Shown here: in pieces, positions 44,378-52,730 of the stretch
How positions within the stretch are numbered: the first letter of the stretch is position 1
Layout: each line of letters starts with the position of its first letter
From: G965279355 sp965279355
Lineage (GTDB): Bacteria; Pseudomonadota; Alphaproteobacteria; CACIAM-22H2
Direction: 5' to 3'
Length of the DNA stretch: 64,000 bases
NCBI GenBank assembly: GCA_965279355.1
Contig: OZ257155.1
Location: 3,472,001-3,536,000, forward strand
Notes under the pieces: model-generated
The model's input: the letters and a program-made list of their open reading frames with translations, nothing else
Told to the model about the DNA's origin: nothing
Database searches by the model: none
Made by a program: the position numbers and the translations under genes

Positions 44378-45759
44378 GATGTGACGATGTCCGCGCCGAG
44401 GCCGCGCATGAGTGTGAGGAACCCAGGAAAGCTGGTGTCGATCGGGCGCGCGTCGTCCACCGCGATGGGATTGCCGGTCGCGAGACCCATGACCAGGAAC
44501 GCCATGGCGATGCGGTGATCGAGATCGGTAGTGATCGCGGCGGCACCCCTGGCAAGACCGGCCGGTGCCTTGCCCTTGCCGCGCACGATCAGATCGTCGC
44601 CGTCGACGAACACTTCGACGCCGCACGCCGTGAGGCCCTTGGCGATGGCGGTGAGACGGTCGCTTTCCTTCACGCGCAGTTCGCTCAAGCCCCGCATCTT
44701 GGTATCGCCGGTGGCGAAAGCGGCAGCCACGGCGAGGATTGGATATTCGTCGATCATCGTCGGCGCGCGTTCCGGCGGCACGTCGATGCCGCGCAGCGTG
44801 CCGGCGGTCGCGGTGAGATCGCCGACCGGCTCGCCGGCTTCGGTACGCGCATTCGTGACCTTGAGATCGGCGCCCATTTCCTTCAGGCATTCATAGAGGC
44901 CGGCGCGGCGCGGATTGAGTCCGACATTGCGCACCGTCACGCTGGAGCCCGGAACGAGAAGTGCCGCAACCAGCGGAAACGCGGCAGAGGACGGATCGGC
45001 CGGGACGCGCACCGGCTTGCCCATCAGTTCTGGCTGGCCGACGACGGTGATGGCAGAGGCGTTGTCCTTGGTCGGCACCACCCGCACCTCGGCGCCGAAA
45101 TGCCGCAGCATCAGTTCCGTGTGATCGCGGGTCAGCGCGTTTTCGATGACGGTGGTTTCGCCGCGCGTGTTGAGCCCGGCGAGCAGCACCGCGGATTTCA
45201 CCTGCGCCGAGGGCACCGGCAGCGTGTAGGTGATCGGCAGCGGGCTGGCGGTGCCGGTGATCGCCAGCGGCAGCAGCAGCTTGCCGTCGGCAGCACCGCG
45301 CCCGGTGAAGCGGGCGCCGATCTGGCCCAGCGGCGTGGTCACGCGGGCCATCGGCCGCCGCCGCAGACTGGCATCGCCGGTCAGGAATGTCGTGAACGGT
45401 GCGGTCGCCAGAATGCCCATCAGCAGGCGGGCGCTGGTCCCGGAATTGCCGAGATCGAGGATGTCGTCCGGCTCGACGAGCCCGCCGATCCCGCGTCCGC
45501 GCACCCGCCAGGTGCCCCTGGCATCGCGTTCGGCTTCGGCGCCCAGCGCCCGCATCGCCGCGGCCGTGCGCAGGACATCCTCGCCTTCAAGCAGGCCCTC
45601 GATGACGGTTTCGCCGATGGCCAGGCCGCCCAGCATGACGGCGCGGTGCGAGATCGACTTGTCGCCGGGCACGGCGATGTCGCCGGCCAGTCTGGCGCCC
45701 GGGCGGGCGGTGACGGGGCCGGCCGGGGTGGCGGCGTGGAGCGGGGGCAAAGCGTTCAC
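44374..45759 (-). CDS. aroA: 3-phosphoshikimate 1-carboxyvinyltransferase (EPSP synthase), class II-like
   Basis: A 461-residue inverse alpha-beta-prism enzyme of the shikimate pathway. PGDKSISHRAVMLG, DLGNSGTSARLLMG and RVKESDRLTAIAKGL are the PEP and shikimate-phosphate sites. The VPADPSSAAFPLVAALLVPG and DHTELMLRHFG segments resemble class II (CP4-type) enzymes. At the site where the CP4 enzyme, as I recall it, has Ala (GNAATGCR), this protein has Gly. It heads aroA-cmk-rpsA. Confidence 0.96.
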   Translation of the reverse strand: MNALPPLHAATPAGPVTARPGARLAGDIAVPGDKSISHRAVMLGGLAIGETVIEGLLEGEDVLRTAAAMRALGAEAERDARGTWRVRGRGIGGLVEPDDILDLGNSGTSARLLMGILATAPFTTFLTGDASLRRRPMARVTTPLGQIGARFTGRGAADGKLLLPLAITGTASPLPITYTLPVPSAQVKSAVLLAGLNTRGETTVIENALTRDHTELMLRHFGAEVRVVPTKDNASAITVVGQPELMGKPVRVPADPSSAAFPLVAALLVPGSSVTVRNVGLNPRRAGLYECLKEMGADLKVTNARTEAGEPVGDLTATAGTLRGIDVPPERAPTMIDEYPILAVAAAFATGDTKMRGLSELRVKESDRLTAIAKGLTACGVEVFVDGDDLIVRGKGKAPAGLARGAAAITTDLDHRIAMAFLVMGLATGNPIAVDDARPIDTSFPGFLTLMRGLGADIVTS

Positions 45760-45897
45760 TGCGGGCTGTTTCCTTGCGGGCGCGGCGGGGCCGCAGGCCA
45801 GGCGGGCCTTCGTCTAGCATATTGATCCGGGCCGGCAACAGGGCCCGCGGCGCGGGGTACCGCGGGCGGGATCATCCAAAAGAATCTGTAGCATGCG

Positions 45898-45926
45898 TTG
45901 ACACAGGGGGTCCGGACGTGGCATGT
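45898..45926 (+). promoter_or_regulatory. Predicted promoter of the zinc-ribbon protein gene
   Basis: A perfect TTGACA (45898-45903) and GCATGT (45921-45926), 17 bases apart. The -10 is weak. It lies in the 203-base divergent gap with aroA. Confidence 0.45.
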
Positions 45927-45962
45927 GCCACCCGCTTTTCCGAGCGGTTCTGGAGAGATGCA

Positions 45963-46304
45963 GTGGTGAAGTCCAAATGGGGTCTGAAACGGACCTGCCA
46001 GTCGTGCGCGACGCGGTTTTACGACCTCGGTAAAGATCACATCGCATGCCCGAAATGCGGTGCCGAGTTCGATCCCGAGGCGATCCTGAAGACCAAGCGT
46101 GGCAAGCCGGCGGCGAAGGCGGTTCCGGTTCCGGCCAAGGTTGTGGAGGCCGAAGTCGAAGCCGACGATCTGGTGATCGAGGATGACGCCGTCGACGGCG
46201 ATAAGGACGATGACGAGGTGATCGAAGACACCTCGGAACTCGGCGAGGATACCGAAGACGTCGCCGAGGTCATCGAGAACGTCGAAGGAGAAGAAGAACG
46301 TTGA
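45963..46304 (+). CDS. TIGR02300-type zinc-ribbon protein with acidic tail
   Basis: A 113-residue protein. The N-terminal half is a Cys-x2-Cys pair twice (RTCQSCATRFYDL and IACPKCGAEFDP), a zinc ribbon. The C-terminal half is very acidic (DDLVIEDDAVDGDKDDDEV), as in other alphaproteobacterial members. Two GTG codons (45963, 45966) can start it; the first has better spacing from GGAG. Function is unknown; members lie beside aroA and a tRNA gene in this class. Confidence 0.82.
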   Translation: MVKSKWGLKRTCQSCATRFYDLGKDHIACPKCGAEFDPEAILKTKRGKPAAKAVPVPAKVVEAEVEADDLVIEDDAVDGDKDDDEVIEDTSELGEDTEDVAEVIENVEGEEER

Positions 46305-46378
46305 ACGCGGCGTTGGCCGTTCGACGTTCGATCATGTAGTGTGCGCCGCGCGGCCTACCCAGGACCGCGCCAAATTTC

Positions 46379-46454
<76 letters not shown>

Positions 46455-46460
46455 AATGAG

Positions 46461-46497
46461 AAGGGCCCGGTCGCAAGACCGGGCCCTTCGTGTTTTT
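46461..46497 (+). terminator. Terminator after tRNA-Ala
   Basis: A perfect 12-bp stem (46461-46472 with 46477-46488), loop GCAA, then CGTGTTTTT. It lies seven bases beyond the CCA. Confidence 0.92.
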
Positions 46498-46500
46498 GAA

Positions 46501-47055
46501 CTACACTTCGACAGCTAGGTAGCGCAGCGGGTCGGATATTTCGGTCCACTCCAATGCGTATGATCCGCGAATAGTCACTTCCGAGTCTTTCGTGCCGGTA
46601 GGTTTCTGGATGCAACCGGACAAGGGATGGCGTCCGCGGAAATACCTGTAAATCCCTTCCGCGGGGCCGCGAAAAAACGGATAGCTATCGACCAGAACTA
46701 GTAACGCAGCATTTTTGAAACCCGCGGCTTTGAGTTGCTCTGCAAATACTATGTCGCGGCAGAAACTAAACATTTGCTCAGGGTATTGACCATTACGCGG
46801 ATATTTTAATTCGATCGCCCAATCGAGATGTTTGTGTTCCGGATCGCTCACGACGATATCGATTTCACGCTTAATAAAAGAGCCGCCTTCAAAGAGGCTG
46901 GTGACGTTGCGTTCAAACCGAATTTTTTTATTCGGAAGCGACGCGCGTAGAAAAACGCCAAGCTCATGCTGTAGGCTGAATTCGTTATAGATTTCCGTTG
47001 TGCCGTTTGCGACCGATGCAATGAAGGGCTCAATAAGATCAATAAATGCGCTCAT
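46501..47055 (-). CDS. Low-G+C hypothetical protein with a PD-(D/E)XK nuclease-like signature
   Basis: A 184-residue protein whose base composition is visibly lower in G+C than its neighbours (runs such as AATTTTTTTATTCGG). It looks recently acquired. The central part reads FIKREIDIVVSD, then DWAIELKYPRNGQYPEQMF, giving an Asp ... Glu-x-Lys arrangement of the PD-(D/E)XK fold. The C-terminal third (GPAEGIYRYFRGRHPL, EWTEISDPLRYLAVEV) is family-specific. I do not recognise a named family. It lies between tRNA-Ala and a threonine aldolase-like gene. Start ATG 47055. A helicase, methylase or toxin partner is not visible. Confidence 0.7.
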   Translation of the reverse strand: MSAFIDLIEPFIASVANGTTEIYNEFSLQHELGVFLRASLPNKKIRFERNVTSLFEGGSFIKREIDIVVSDPEHKHLDWAIELKYPRNGQYPEQMFSFCRDIVFAEQLKAAGFKNAALLVLVDSYPFFRGPAEGIYRYFRGRHPLSGCIQKPTGTKDSEVTIRGSYALEWTEISDPLRYLAVEV

Positions 47056-47068
47056 TGGTGTCCAGCGC

Positions 47069-48127
47069 TCACGCTTTACCTGTTCCGGCGCGAATCAGGC
47101 TTGCGATTTTTTCCGCCGCCTCCATCGCGCCGGCGCGTGTCACATCGAGATGCGTCACGGCGCGCAGGATCGTGGGCCCGATCACGCTCAACCTGATGCC
47201 GTCGGCCTGCAATCGCCGCGACAGGCCTGCGGCGCTCCAGCCGGTGTCTTTCACATCGAAGACGACGATGTTGGTCTCGACGTTGTCCGGCGAAAAATCG
47301 ATGCCGGGACACTGCGCGAGGACCGAGGCGAAGGCACGCGCGTTGGCGTGATCTTCGGCGAGGCGTTCGACGTGGTGATCGAGGGCGTGGAGACCGGCCG
47401 CCGCGAGCATGCCGGACTGCCGCATTGCGCCGCCAAAGCGCTGCTTGCAACGCCACGCTTCGTCGATGAAGGCCGGGCTTCCTGCCAGAACCGCACCGAC
47501 CGGACAGCCAAGGCCCTTTGAAAGATCGATCCACACACTGTCCATGGCGGCCGCGAAGGTTGCGGCGGAAATGCCGGTCGCGACCGCGGCATTGAGAAGC
47601 CGGGCGCCATCCATGTGCAGCAGAAGATTCGCATCGCGAGCGGTCTTGCTCACGGCTTCAATCGTTGCCAGCGGCCAGACTGTTCCGCCGGTGAGGTTGG
47701 ATGTCTGCTCGATAACCGCCAGGCGCTGTCGTGGCGAAATCCGCATGGGCATCCGAAGCGCCGTCTTGAGTTGCTCGGCCGTATAAATCCCGCGCGCACC
47801 GTCGATGGTTCGCGCCTGCGCTCCGGCGATGGCAGCGGCGCCGCCGGCTTCGGAATTCACGACATGTGCGGTGCGGTCGGCGAGGACTTCATCGCCCGGC
47901 CGGCAATGGACGGCCAGCGCGATCTGGTTGCACATGGTGCCGGAGGGCAGAAAAACAGCCGCCTCCTTGCCGAGCAATGCGGCGACCCGTTTCTCAAGTG
48001 CCAGTGTCGTCGGATCCTCGCCGGCCTGCTCGTCGCCGACCTCGGCGGCCAGCATCGCCCGGCGCATCGCCTGGGTGGGGCGGGTCTTTGTGTCGCTGTA
48101 CAGGTCGATCCGTACGCTGGACGTCAC
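47069..48127 (-). CDS. Threonine aldolase-family PLP enzyme (beta-eliminating lyase)
   Basis: A 352-residue fold-type I PLP enzyme. RIDLYSDTKTRPTQAMRRAM begins the family and GEDPTTLALEKRVAALLGKE follows. The PLP-binding Lys is in WIDLSKGLGCPVGAVLAG, preceded by LLLHMDGARLLNA. It probably cleaves threonine or a beta-hydroxy amino acid to glycine and an aldehyde. GTG 48127 gives the normal length; the longer frame runs into the FkbM gene. Confidence 0.87.
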   Translation of the reverse strand: MTSSVRIDLYSDTKTRPTQAMRRAMLAAEVGDEQAGEDPTTLALEKRVAALLGKEAAVFLPSGTMCNQIALAVHCRPGDEVLADRTAHVVNSEAGGAAAIAGAQARTIDGARGIYTAEQLKTALRMPMRISPRQRLAVIEQTSNLTGGTVWPLATIEAVSKTARDANLLLHMDGARLLNAAVATGISAATFAAAMDSVWIDLSKGLGCPVGAVLAGSPAFIDEAWRCKQRFGGAMRQSGMLAAAGLHALDHHVERLAEDHANARAFASVLAQCPGIDFSPDNVETNIVVFDVKDTGWSAAGLSRRLQADGIRLSVIGPTILRAVTHLDVTRAGAMEAAEKIASLIRAGTGKA

Positions 48128-48185
48128 GTTACATACCCCGATTTTTTTAAGACTTGCCGCATGGGTGGTGTTTTCGCGAAGGACG

Positions 48186-49283
48186 TTATCGCGGGTGGCG
48201 CCAGAAAAGATTGCAATAGGCGCCGTGGTCGATCTGACCGATGAGGCCATAGCCCCTGGCCTGGAACCAGGCGCTCACGGCATTTCGGGTCAGCGGCGTG
48301 ACTTCGATCATGACAAAGGGACGATGTATCTCGATCAAGGATGCCGCGCCCTGCAGCGCGTCCGTCTCGGCCCCGTCGACGTCGATTTTGATGAAATCGA
48401 CCGGGTCGCTGACAGCGTCGGCAAGCGGCAGAACCGGGACTTTCTTTCCGCCGAAGTCGACGGTTCCGCCCGCGCCGATAAATGCCGTCTGCAGGACGGC
48501 CTCGCTGCCGGTGTTGTTACGTTCGGCGTTTCTTCTGATCACGGGCGCCAATGCAGGATCGGCGTCGAACATCAGCAGTTTTCGCGGCCGAAAATTCCGC
48601 AGGAAATAGGCGGAATGATTGCCGACCAGCACGCCGACCTCGACGATCACGCCGCCCGGTTCGATCTTGTCCTTCAGAAAGCGCAGTTCGGCAATTTCGG
48701 TCAGCATGCCGGTGCAGTGATAGGCACCTGCCTCGATGGTCTGGGTGCTCTGGGTCGTCAGTTCGAAACGATAGGTTTCGCCATCCAGCGCGAATGTCGC
48801 TTCGCTCCGCCCGGCCAGCAGGGCTTCGGTCAACGCCTGATAGACACGGACATTGGCGCCAAGGCCGGCGGCCTTGTGAAAGGCAAGTTGCGCCAGGGCA
48901 TAGTTGCGGCGGCTGAGCGCGATCATGCCCATCAGCCGGAACGCTCCGCCGTCACTGGGGCGGCGGTCGACAAGACGTAGGATGCTCTCAAGCGCGCGGG
49001 TCGCTGTCGGGTCACGCTGGTCGATGATCCATGCGGCGTAGGCGTGCGCCTGCAGCAGATCCGGATCGTCGGGAAAGGCCGCGAGCGCGCGCGCAATCAG
49101 CGGAAAGGCCGCGTCATGATTCTGGAAGCGGAACAGAAGAAACCGGCCGGCGACGGCCGCGATCTCCGGTGCACCGGATTGTACGGCGGCGTCGCGGAGC
49201 AGGGTCTCCGCTCCAGCCGCGTCGCCCTGGGCAAGCCGGGCTTCCGCCTGTTGCGTCAGTTCTGTCGCGCTCGGCACGGTCAT
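48186..49283 (-). CDS. FkbM-family methyltransferase with N-terminal TPR-like helices
   Basis: A 365-residue protein in two parts. The first 140 residues are helical repeats (AEARLAQGDAAGAETLLRDA, then AFRLMGMIALSRRNYALAQL). The second (about 190-365) is a Rossmann methyltransferase with the SAM motif VIVEVGVLVGNHSAYFLRNF, KLLMFDADP and the FkbM signature DFIKIDVDGAETDALQGA. The target is unknown; FkbM enzymes O-methylate sugars or polyketides. Its ATG overlaps the stop of the sensor kinase gene, so the two are coupled. Confidence 0.85.
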   Translation of the reverse strand: MTVPSATELTQQAEARLAQGDAAGAETLLRDAAVQSGAPEIAAVAGRFLLFRFQNHDAAFPLIARALAAFPDDPDLLQAHAYAAWIIDQRDPTATRALESILRLVDRRPSDGGAFRLMGMIALSRRNYALAQLAFHKAAGLGANVRVYQALTEALLAGRSEATFALDGETYRFELTTQSTQTIEAGAYHCTGMLTEIAELRFLKDKIEPGGVIVEVGVLVGNHSAYFLRNFRPRKLLMFDADPALAPVIRRNAERNNTGSEAVLQTAFIGAGGTVDFGGKKVPVLPLADAVSDPVDFIKIDVDGAETDALQGAASLIEIHRPFVMIEVTPLTRNAVSAWFQARGYGLIGQIDHGAYCNLFWRHPR

Positions 49284-51019
49284 GCGGCCATCACCCGGGG
49301 CGACGGAAACCGCAGGGTTACGGTAGTGCCGCGGCCGATCTCGCTCTGGATCGTAATCGTGCCGCCATGCATTTCCATGATGTTCTTGCAGATCGACAGG
49401 CCGAGCCCGGTTCCCTCGAAGCGGCGGTCGTGTCCGCGGTCGACCTGGTAGAACGGCTCGAACACCAGCGCCTGATCCTTGCTGTCGATGCCGATACCCG
49501 TGTCCACGATCCTGATCAGGATATCGCCGTTATATTCGCGCAGCGCCGCGACCGTCACGGTTCCGCCGGACGGCGTGAACTTGATGGCGTTCGACATCAG
49601 GTTGAGCAGAACCTGAAGCACGGACCGCCGGTCGCCGCGGATGGCGGGCAGCTGATTCTCCGTGCGTGTTTCCAGGCGAACCTGTTTTTCCTGCGCGGCG
49701 CTTTCCAGCATCGTCCGGGCCTGCATGATGTGTTCGCCCAGATCGACGACTTCGTCGGAGACGCCGTGCTCGCCGGCTTCGATTTTCGACATGTCGAGAA
49801 TGTCGTTGATCACCTGCAGCAGGTGCTGGCCGCTAAAATTGATATCGCCGGCATAGGCCGCGTAACGATCCACATCGTTGCCGAAGACGCGGTCGCGGAT
49901 GATTTCCGAAAAGCCGATGATGGCGTTCAGCGGCGTGCGCAGTTCGTGGCTGACCCGCGCCAGGAATCGGGTCTTTGCGCGGTTCGCCGCTTCGGCGGTA
50001 TCGCGCGCGTTCAGCAGTTCGCGGGCGATCCGTTCGCGTTCCGTCACGTCGGTGAACGTAACGACCGCGGAGCCGTCCGGCAGCGGCTGGCGGACGATAT
50101 CGAGGACCCGGCCGTCGGCAAGCCCGACCTGCGCCTCGTGACGTTCGCGGCGGGCGGCAATTCGCATCCGCCGTTCGACGACGCGTTGCTTTTTGTCTGA
50201 GTAGTTTCCGCCCCGGTCGCCGGCTTCGAGAAGTTCCTTGAGCGACAGGCCCGATGGCAGATCCTCGGACAGTTTGAAGAACTCCCGGAAACGGCGGTTG
50301 GACAGGACCAGTCTTTGTTCTGCATCGAAGAAGGCAATGCCCTGGCCGATATTGTTCATCGCAACATCGAGCTGCTGCTGTTTGTCCTTCAGCGCGGCGG
50401 CGATGGTTTCGGCGGCGATCTGCGCGTTTTTCTGGTCGGTCACGTCCGTGTAGAGACTGATGATGCCGCCATCCTCCAGTCTGCGCTCGCGGATCAGCAG
50501 CCAGCTTCCGTTGTGTTGCCGATGCTCGACCGTCGTGGCAATGCCATGTTCGGCTTTCCGTTTGGCGACATAGCCCTCGACATCGAGACCGCCCAGATCG
50601 AAGAGGCCGTTGCCGATTGCCAGGCGGACGAGATCCTCGAACCGCGCCCCCGGAATTGCATAGACGGATAGCGGGCCGGACATTTTCCGATACTGCGCGT
50701 TGCAGAGCACCAGGCGGTCATCCGCATCCCAGAGGATCAGTGCTTCGGGAAGATTTTCGATGGCGTGAATGAGGCGTCCGGTCGCGCTCCGGGCTGCCGT
50801 GTGCGTCTGTATGACCAGGGCAACCAGACCGGCCGCAACGGCGCCGATCGCCGCCCCGATGGCATAGAATGCCGCCGCTCCGGCGCGCGGGCCCAGCAGG
50901 AGATGATCGGCGACACCTATTGCCAGGATTGCCAGGGCAACCAGGGCAGACGCCGTCGCCGCCCATGTAATGCGGGCGTGAGCCATGTCGCGGCGATGGG
51001 CTGACGGCGGAGCGGGCAT
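49280..51019 (-). CDS. PAS-domain sensor histidine kinase
   Basis: A 579-residue protein. Two membrane helices (about 15-35 and 45-70) are followed by two PAS domains (about 85-200 and 210-330), then a canonical H-box (ARVSHELRTPLNAIIGFSEI), N-box (NLMSNAIKFTPSGGT), G1 (DTGIGID) and G2 (GTGLGLSICKNIMEMHGG). The His is present, unlike in DivL. The partner regulator is not adjacent; a coupled FkbM methyltransferase follows. ATG 51019 is chosen over a TTG at 51070; no ribosome site is clear. Confidence 0.87.
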   Translation of the reverse strand: MPAPPSAHRRDMAHARITWAATASALVALAILAIGVADHLLLGPRAGAAAFYAIGAAIGAVAAGLVALVIQTHTAARSATGRLIHAIENLPEALILWDADDRLVLCNAQYRKMSGPLSVYAIPGARFEDLVRLAIGNGLFDLGGLDVEGYVAKRKAEHGIATTVEHRQHNGSWLLIRERRLEDGGIISLYTDVTDQKNAQIAAETIAAALKDKQQQLDVAMNNIGQGIAFFDAEQRLVLSNRRFREFFKLSEDLPSGLSLKELLEAGDRGGNYSDKKQRVVERRMRIAARRERHEAQVGLADGRVLDIVRQPLPDGSAVVTFTDVTERERIARELLNARDTAEAANRAKTRFLARVSHELRTPLNAIIGFSEIIRDRVFGNDVDRYAAYAGDINFSGQHLLQVINDILDMSKIEAGEHGVSDEVVDLGEHIMQARTMLESAAQEKQVRLETRTENQLPAIRGDRRSVLQVLLNLMSNAIKFTPSGGTVTVAALREYNGDILIRIVDTGIGIDSKDQALVFEPFYQVDRGHDRRFEGTGLGLSICKNIMEMHGGTITIQSEIGRGTTVTLRFPSPRVMAA

Positions 51020-51138
51020 GTGAAGCGGGTTGGCCGGCGCCTGCTGAGGCGCGGTTCGAGCAATAGGCAATCCCTAGGGTACGGATTTAATTATTAATTT
51101 CCAGTGCGATAGCCTTACGTACTTACCGCAACCCATAT

Positions 51139-51170
51139 CTTGATCGGTCCCGAGGGGATCGCCATATAAT
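51139..51170 (+). promoter_or_regulatory. Predicted RpoH (sigma-32) promoter of the small heat-shock gene
   Basis: CTTGAT (51139-51144), 17 bases, then CCATATAAT (51162-51170). This matches the alphaproteobacterial heat-shock form CTTG-N17/18-CYTATAT. TTGATC/TATAAT at 19 bases is a poorer vegetative reading. A start near 51176 is expected. Confidence 0.55.
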
Positions 51171-51175
51171 TCTTT

Positions 51176-51264
51176 AGGCGGCGCCATCGGGCCGCCTGTA
51201 GCGGAGGCTCACCGGAGATTCGCTGCGGATCCTGAACCGGCATTGCTCGAATGGAGGGTGCCCC
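51176..51264 (+). promoter_or_regulatory. ROSE-like RNA thermometer in the hsp20 leader
   Basis: Three hairpins follow the predicted start. Hairpin 1: AGGCGGC (51176-51182) with GCCGCCT (51191-51197). Hairpin 2: GTAGCG (51198-51203) with CGCTGC (51221-51226). Hairpin 3 (51239-51262): GGCATTGCT pairs with the ribosome site in GGAGGGTGCC. The TTGCT opposite GGAGG is the conserved anti-Shine-Dalgarno piece of ROSE elements, which melt on heating and expose the ribosome site. The fold is inferred by eye. Confidence 0.6.
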
Positions 51265-51714
51265 ATGCCACGGCTTTCACTGTTCAACAATCCATTGCTG
51301 CTGGGATTCGACCAGTTCGAGCGAACGCTCGATCGGGTCGCCAAGGCATCGGCCGAAGGCTATCCGCCGTACAACATCGAACAGGTTGGAGAGAACGGTC
51401 TCAGGATCGTCCTCGCCGTCGCGGGTTTCACCGCCGACGATCTGACGGTGCATGTCGAGGACAGTCAGCTCATTGTGCGCGGACGCCAGGCCGAGGAAAC
51501 AGATCGGGTGTATCTGCATCGCGGTATCGCGGCGCGTCAGTTCCAGCGCGGCTTCGTGCTCGCGGAAGGCATCGAGGTCTCGGGCGCCAGTCTCGACAAC
51601 GGCCTGCTCAGTATCGACCTCATCCGGCCGCAACCTGAAACGCGGATCCGCAAGGTCGAGATCCGTCGTGAGGGAAGCGGCGGTAACACCAGCAAGACGA
51701 TCGACGTCGCCTGA
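51265..51714 (+). CDS. Small heat-shock protein, Hsp20/alpha-crystallin family
   Basis: A 149-residue ATP-independent chaperone. The alpha-crystallin domain covers about residues 33-130: NIEQVGENGLRIVLAVAGF, LTVHVEDSQLIVRGR, FQRGFVLAEGIEVSGASLDNGLLSI-type pattern. It lacks the C-terminal IxI in clear form (KTIDVA at the end). It lies behind a predicted heat-shock promoter and an RNA thermometer, and is followed by a DUF1150 gene, a common pairing in alphaproteobacteria. Confidence 0.95.
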   Translation: MPRLSLFNNPLLLGFDQFERTLDRVAKASAEGYPPYNIEQVGENGLRIVLAVAGFTADDLTVHVEDSQLIVRGRQAEETDRVYLHRGIAARQFQRGFVLAEGIEVSGASLDNGLLSIDLIRPQPETRIRKVEIRREGSGGNTSKTIDVA

Positions 51715-51738
51715 CCGGGGGCGTTGAAGGAGAAGATT

Positions 51739-51984
51739 ATGAACCAGTCAGCAAATATGCCGATCGTGTCCAATTCCGCGCAAATGCCTGATCAGGATTT
51801 CCTGGCGCTCGGGGTGCGGGACATTGCCTATGTCCGGCCGCTGACGGTCGGTGAGGGCGGTGAGACCAAGATCATTTTCGCGATCCATACGGCCAACGGC
51901 ACGGCCGTTGGCGCCGCGGAAACCCGCGAACTGGCGTTCTCCGCCGTCCGCGAAAACGGCCTCGAGCCCGTCAGCCTGCAATAG
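51739..51984 (+). CDS. DUF1150-family protein
   Basis: An 81-residue protein from ATG 51739, with AAGGAG upstream. It matches the family in FLALGVRDIAYVRPL, KIIFAIHTANGTAVG and ETRELAFSAVRENGLEPV. Function is unknown; members sit beside hsp20 genes and are probably co-expressed. No membrane segment. Confidence 0.87.
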   Translation: MNQSANMPIVSNSAQMPDQDFLALGVRDIAYVRPLTVGEGGETKIIFAIHTANGTAVGAAETRELAFSAVRENGLEPVSLQ

Positions 51985-52024
51985 TCAGATGCAATAGCGT
52001 ATAAGCGCGCCGGCAGTCGCCCGC

Positions 52025-52489
52025 TCAGGCGGCGTCGCTGGCGGCGCTTTCCGTGAGCAGCGCGTAAAGCGCCTCGGGCTTGTCGGAGCCGCGAAGTTTT
52101 CCGCAGACGGTGCGGTCGCGCAGCAGGCGCGATACGCGCGCCAGCGCCTTGAGATGATCGGCACCGGCGCCACCGGGCGCCAGGAGCAGAAAGATCAGAT
52201 CGACCGGCTGGCCGTCGATCGATTCATAGTCGATCGGCGATTCCAGGCGCGCGAACATCCCATAGAGACGACGCAGGCCCGGCAGCTTGCCGTGCGGGAT
52301 GGCGATGCCTGAGCCGACACCCGTTGTGCCGAGCCGCTCGCGCTCGAGCAGCACGTCGAAAATCGCGCGTTCGTTTTCGCCGGTGATCTCGGCGGCGCGG
52401 CGCGCGATTTCCTGCAGCACCTGCTTCTTGTTGGCGGCGCGCAACGACGCAACGACGCCGCGCGGCTCAAGGAGGTCGGAGATTTCCAT
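52025..52489 (-). CDS. ptsN: Nitrogen regulatory IIA protein (EIIA-Ntr)
   Basis: A 154-residue PTS EIIA domain. The phosphorylated His is in GIAIPHGKL (about residue 66). It receives phosphate from PtsP via NPr, and its state controls potassium, nitrogen and envelope functions. It follows rpoN by about 240 bases; the ribosome hibernation gene (hpf) that I usually expect between them is missing. Convergent with DUF1150. Confidence 0.95.
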   Translation of the reverse strand: MEISDLLEPRGVVASLRAANKKQVLQEIARRAAEITGENERAIFDVLLERERLGTTGVGSGIAIPHGKLPGLRRLYGMFARLESPIDYESIDGQPVDLIFLLLAPGGAGADHLKALARVSRLLRDRTVCGKLRGSDKPEALYALLTESAASDAA

Positions 52490-52730
52490 GACCGTCAGCG
52501 TGCCCCAGCGGAAGATGCGGCCAATGATTTGGCGCGTTCAAAGGACTGCATGTCAGAAACGTCAGATGGTCAGCGGAAAAAAAACGGGCGCGGCGCGCGC
52601 GACAACGCAGGCGCCTGGACGGTCGAAGCTGCGGCGGAAAGGGGCTGACAGATCATGGGGTGGGATTCTCGCACAGGTCGCGCGCCGATCAAGGTGAATC
52701 GTACACCCTGTGGATAGTCGTCCTTAACCG

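Noticed and set aside
51019..51070. TTG start for the PAS sensor kinase at 51070
   Set aside because: The only Shine-Dalgarno-like bases touch the codon. The ATG at 51019 is kept, with low confidence.
51088..51100. TTAA-rich stretch near 51.09 kb as a CtrA site
   Set aside because: The two TTAA units are three bases apart, whereas CtrA boxes need seven.
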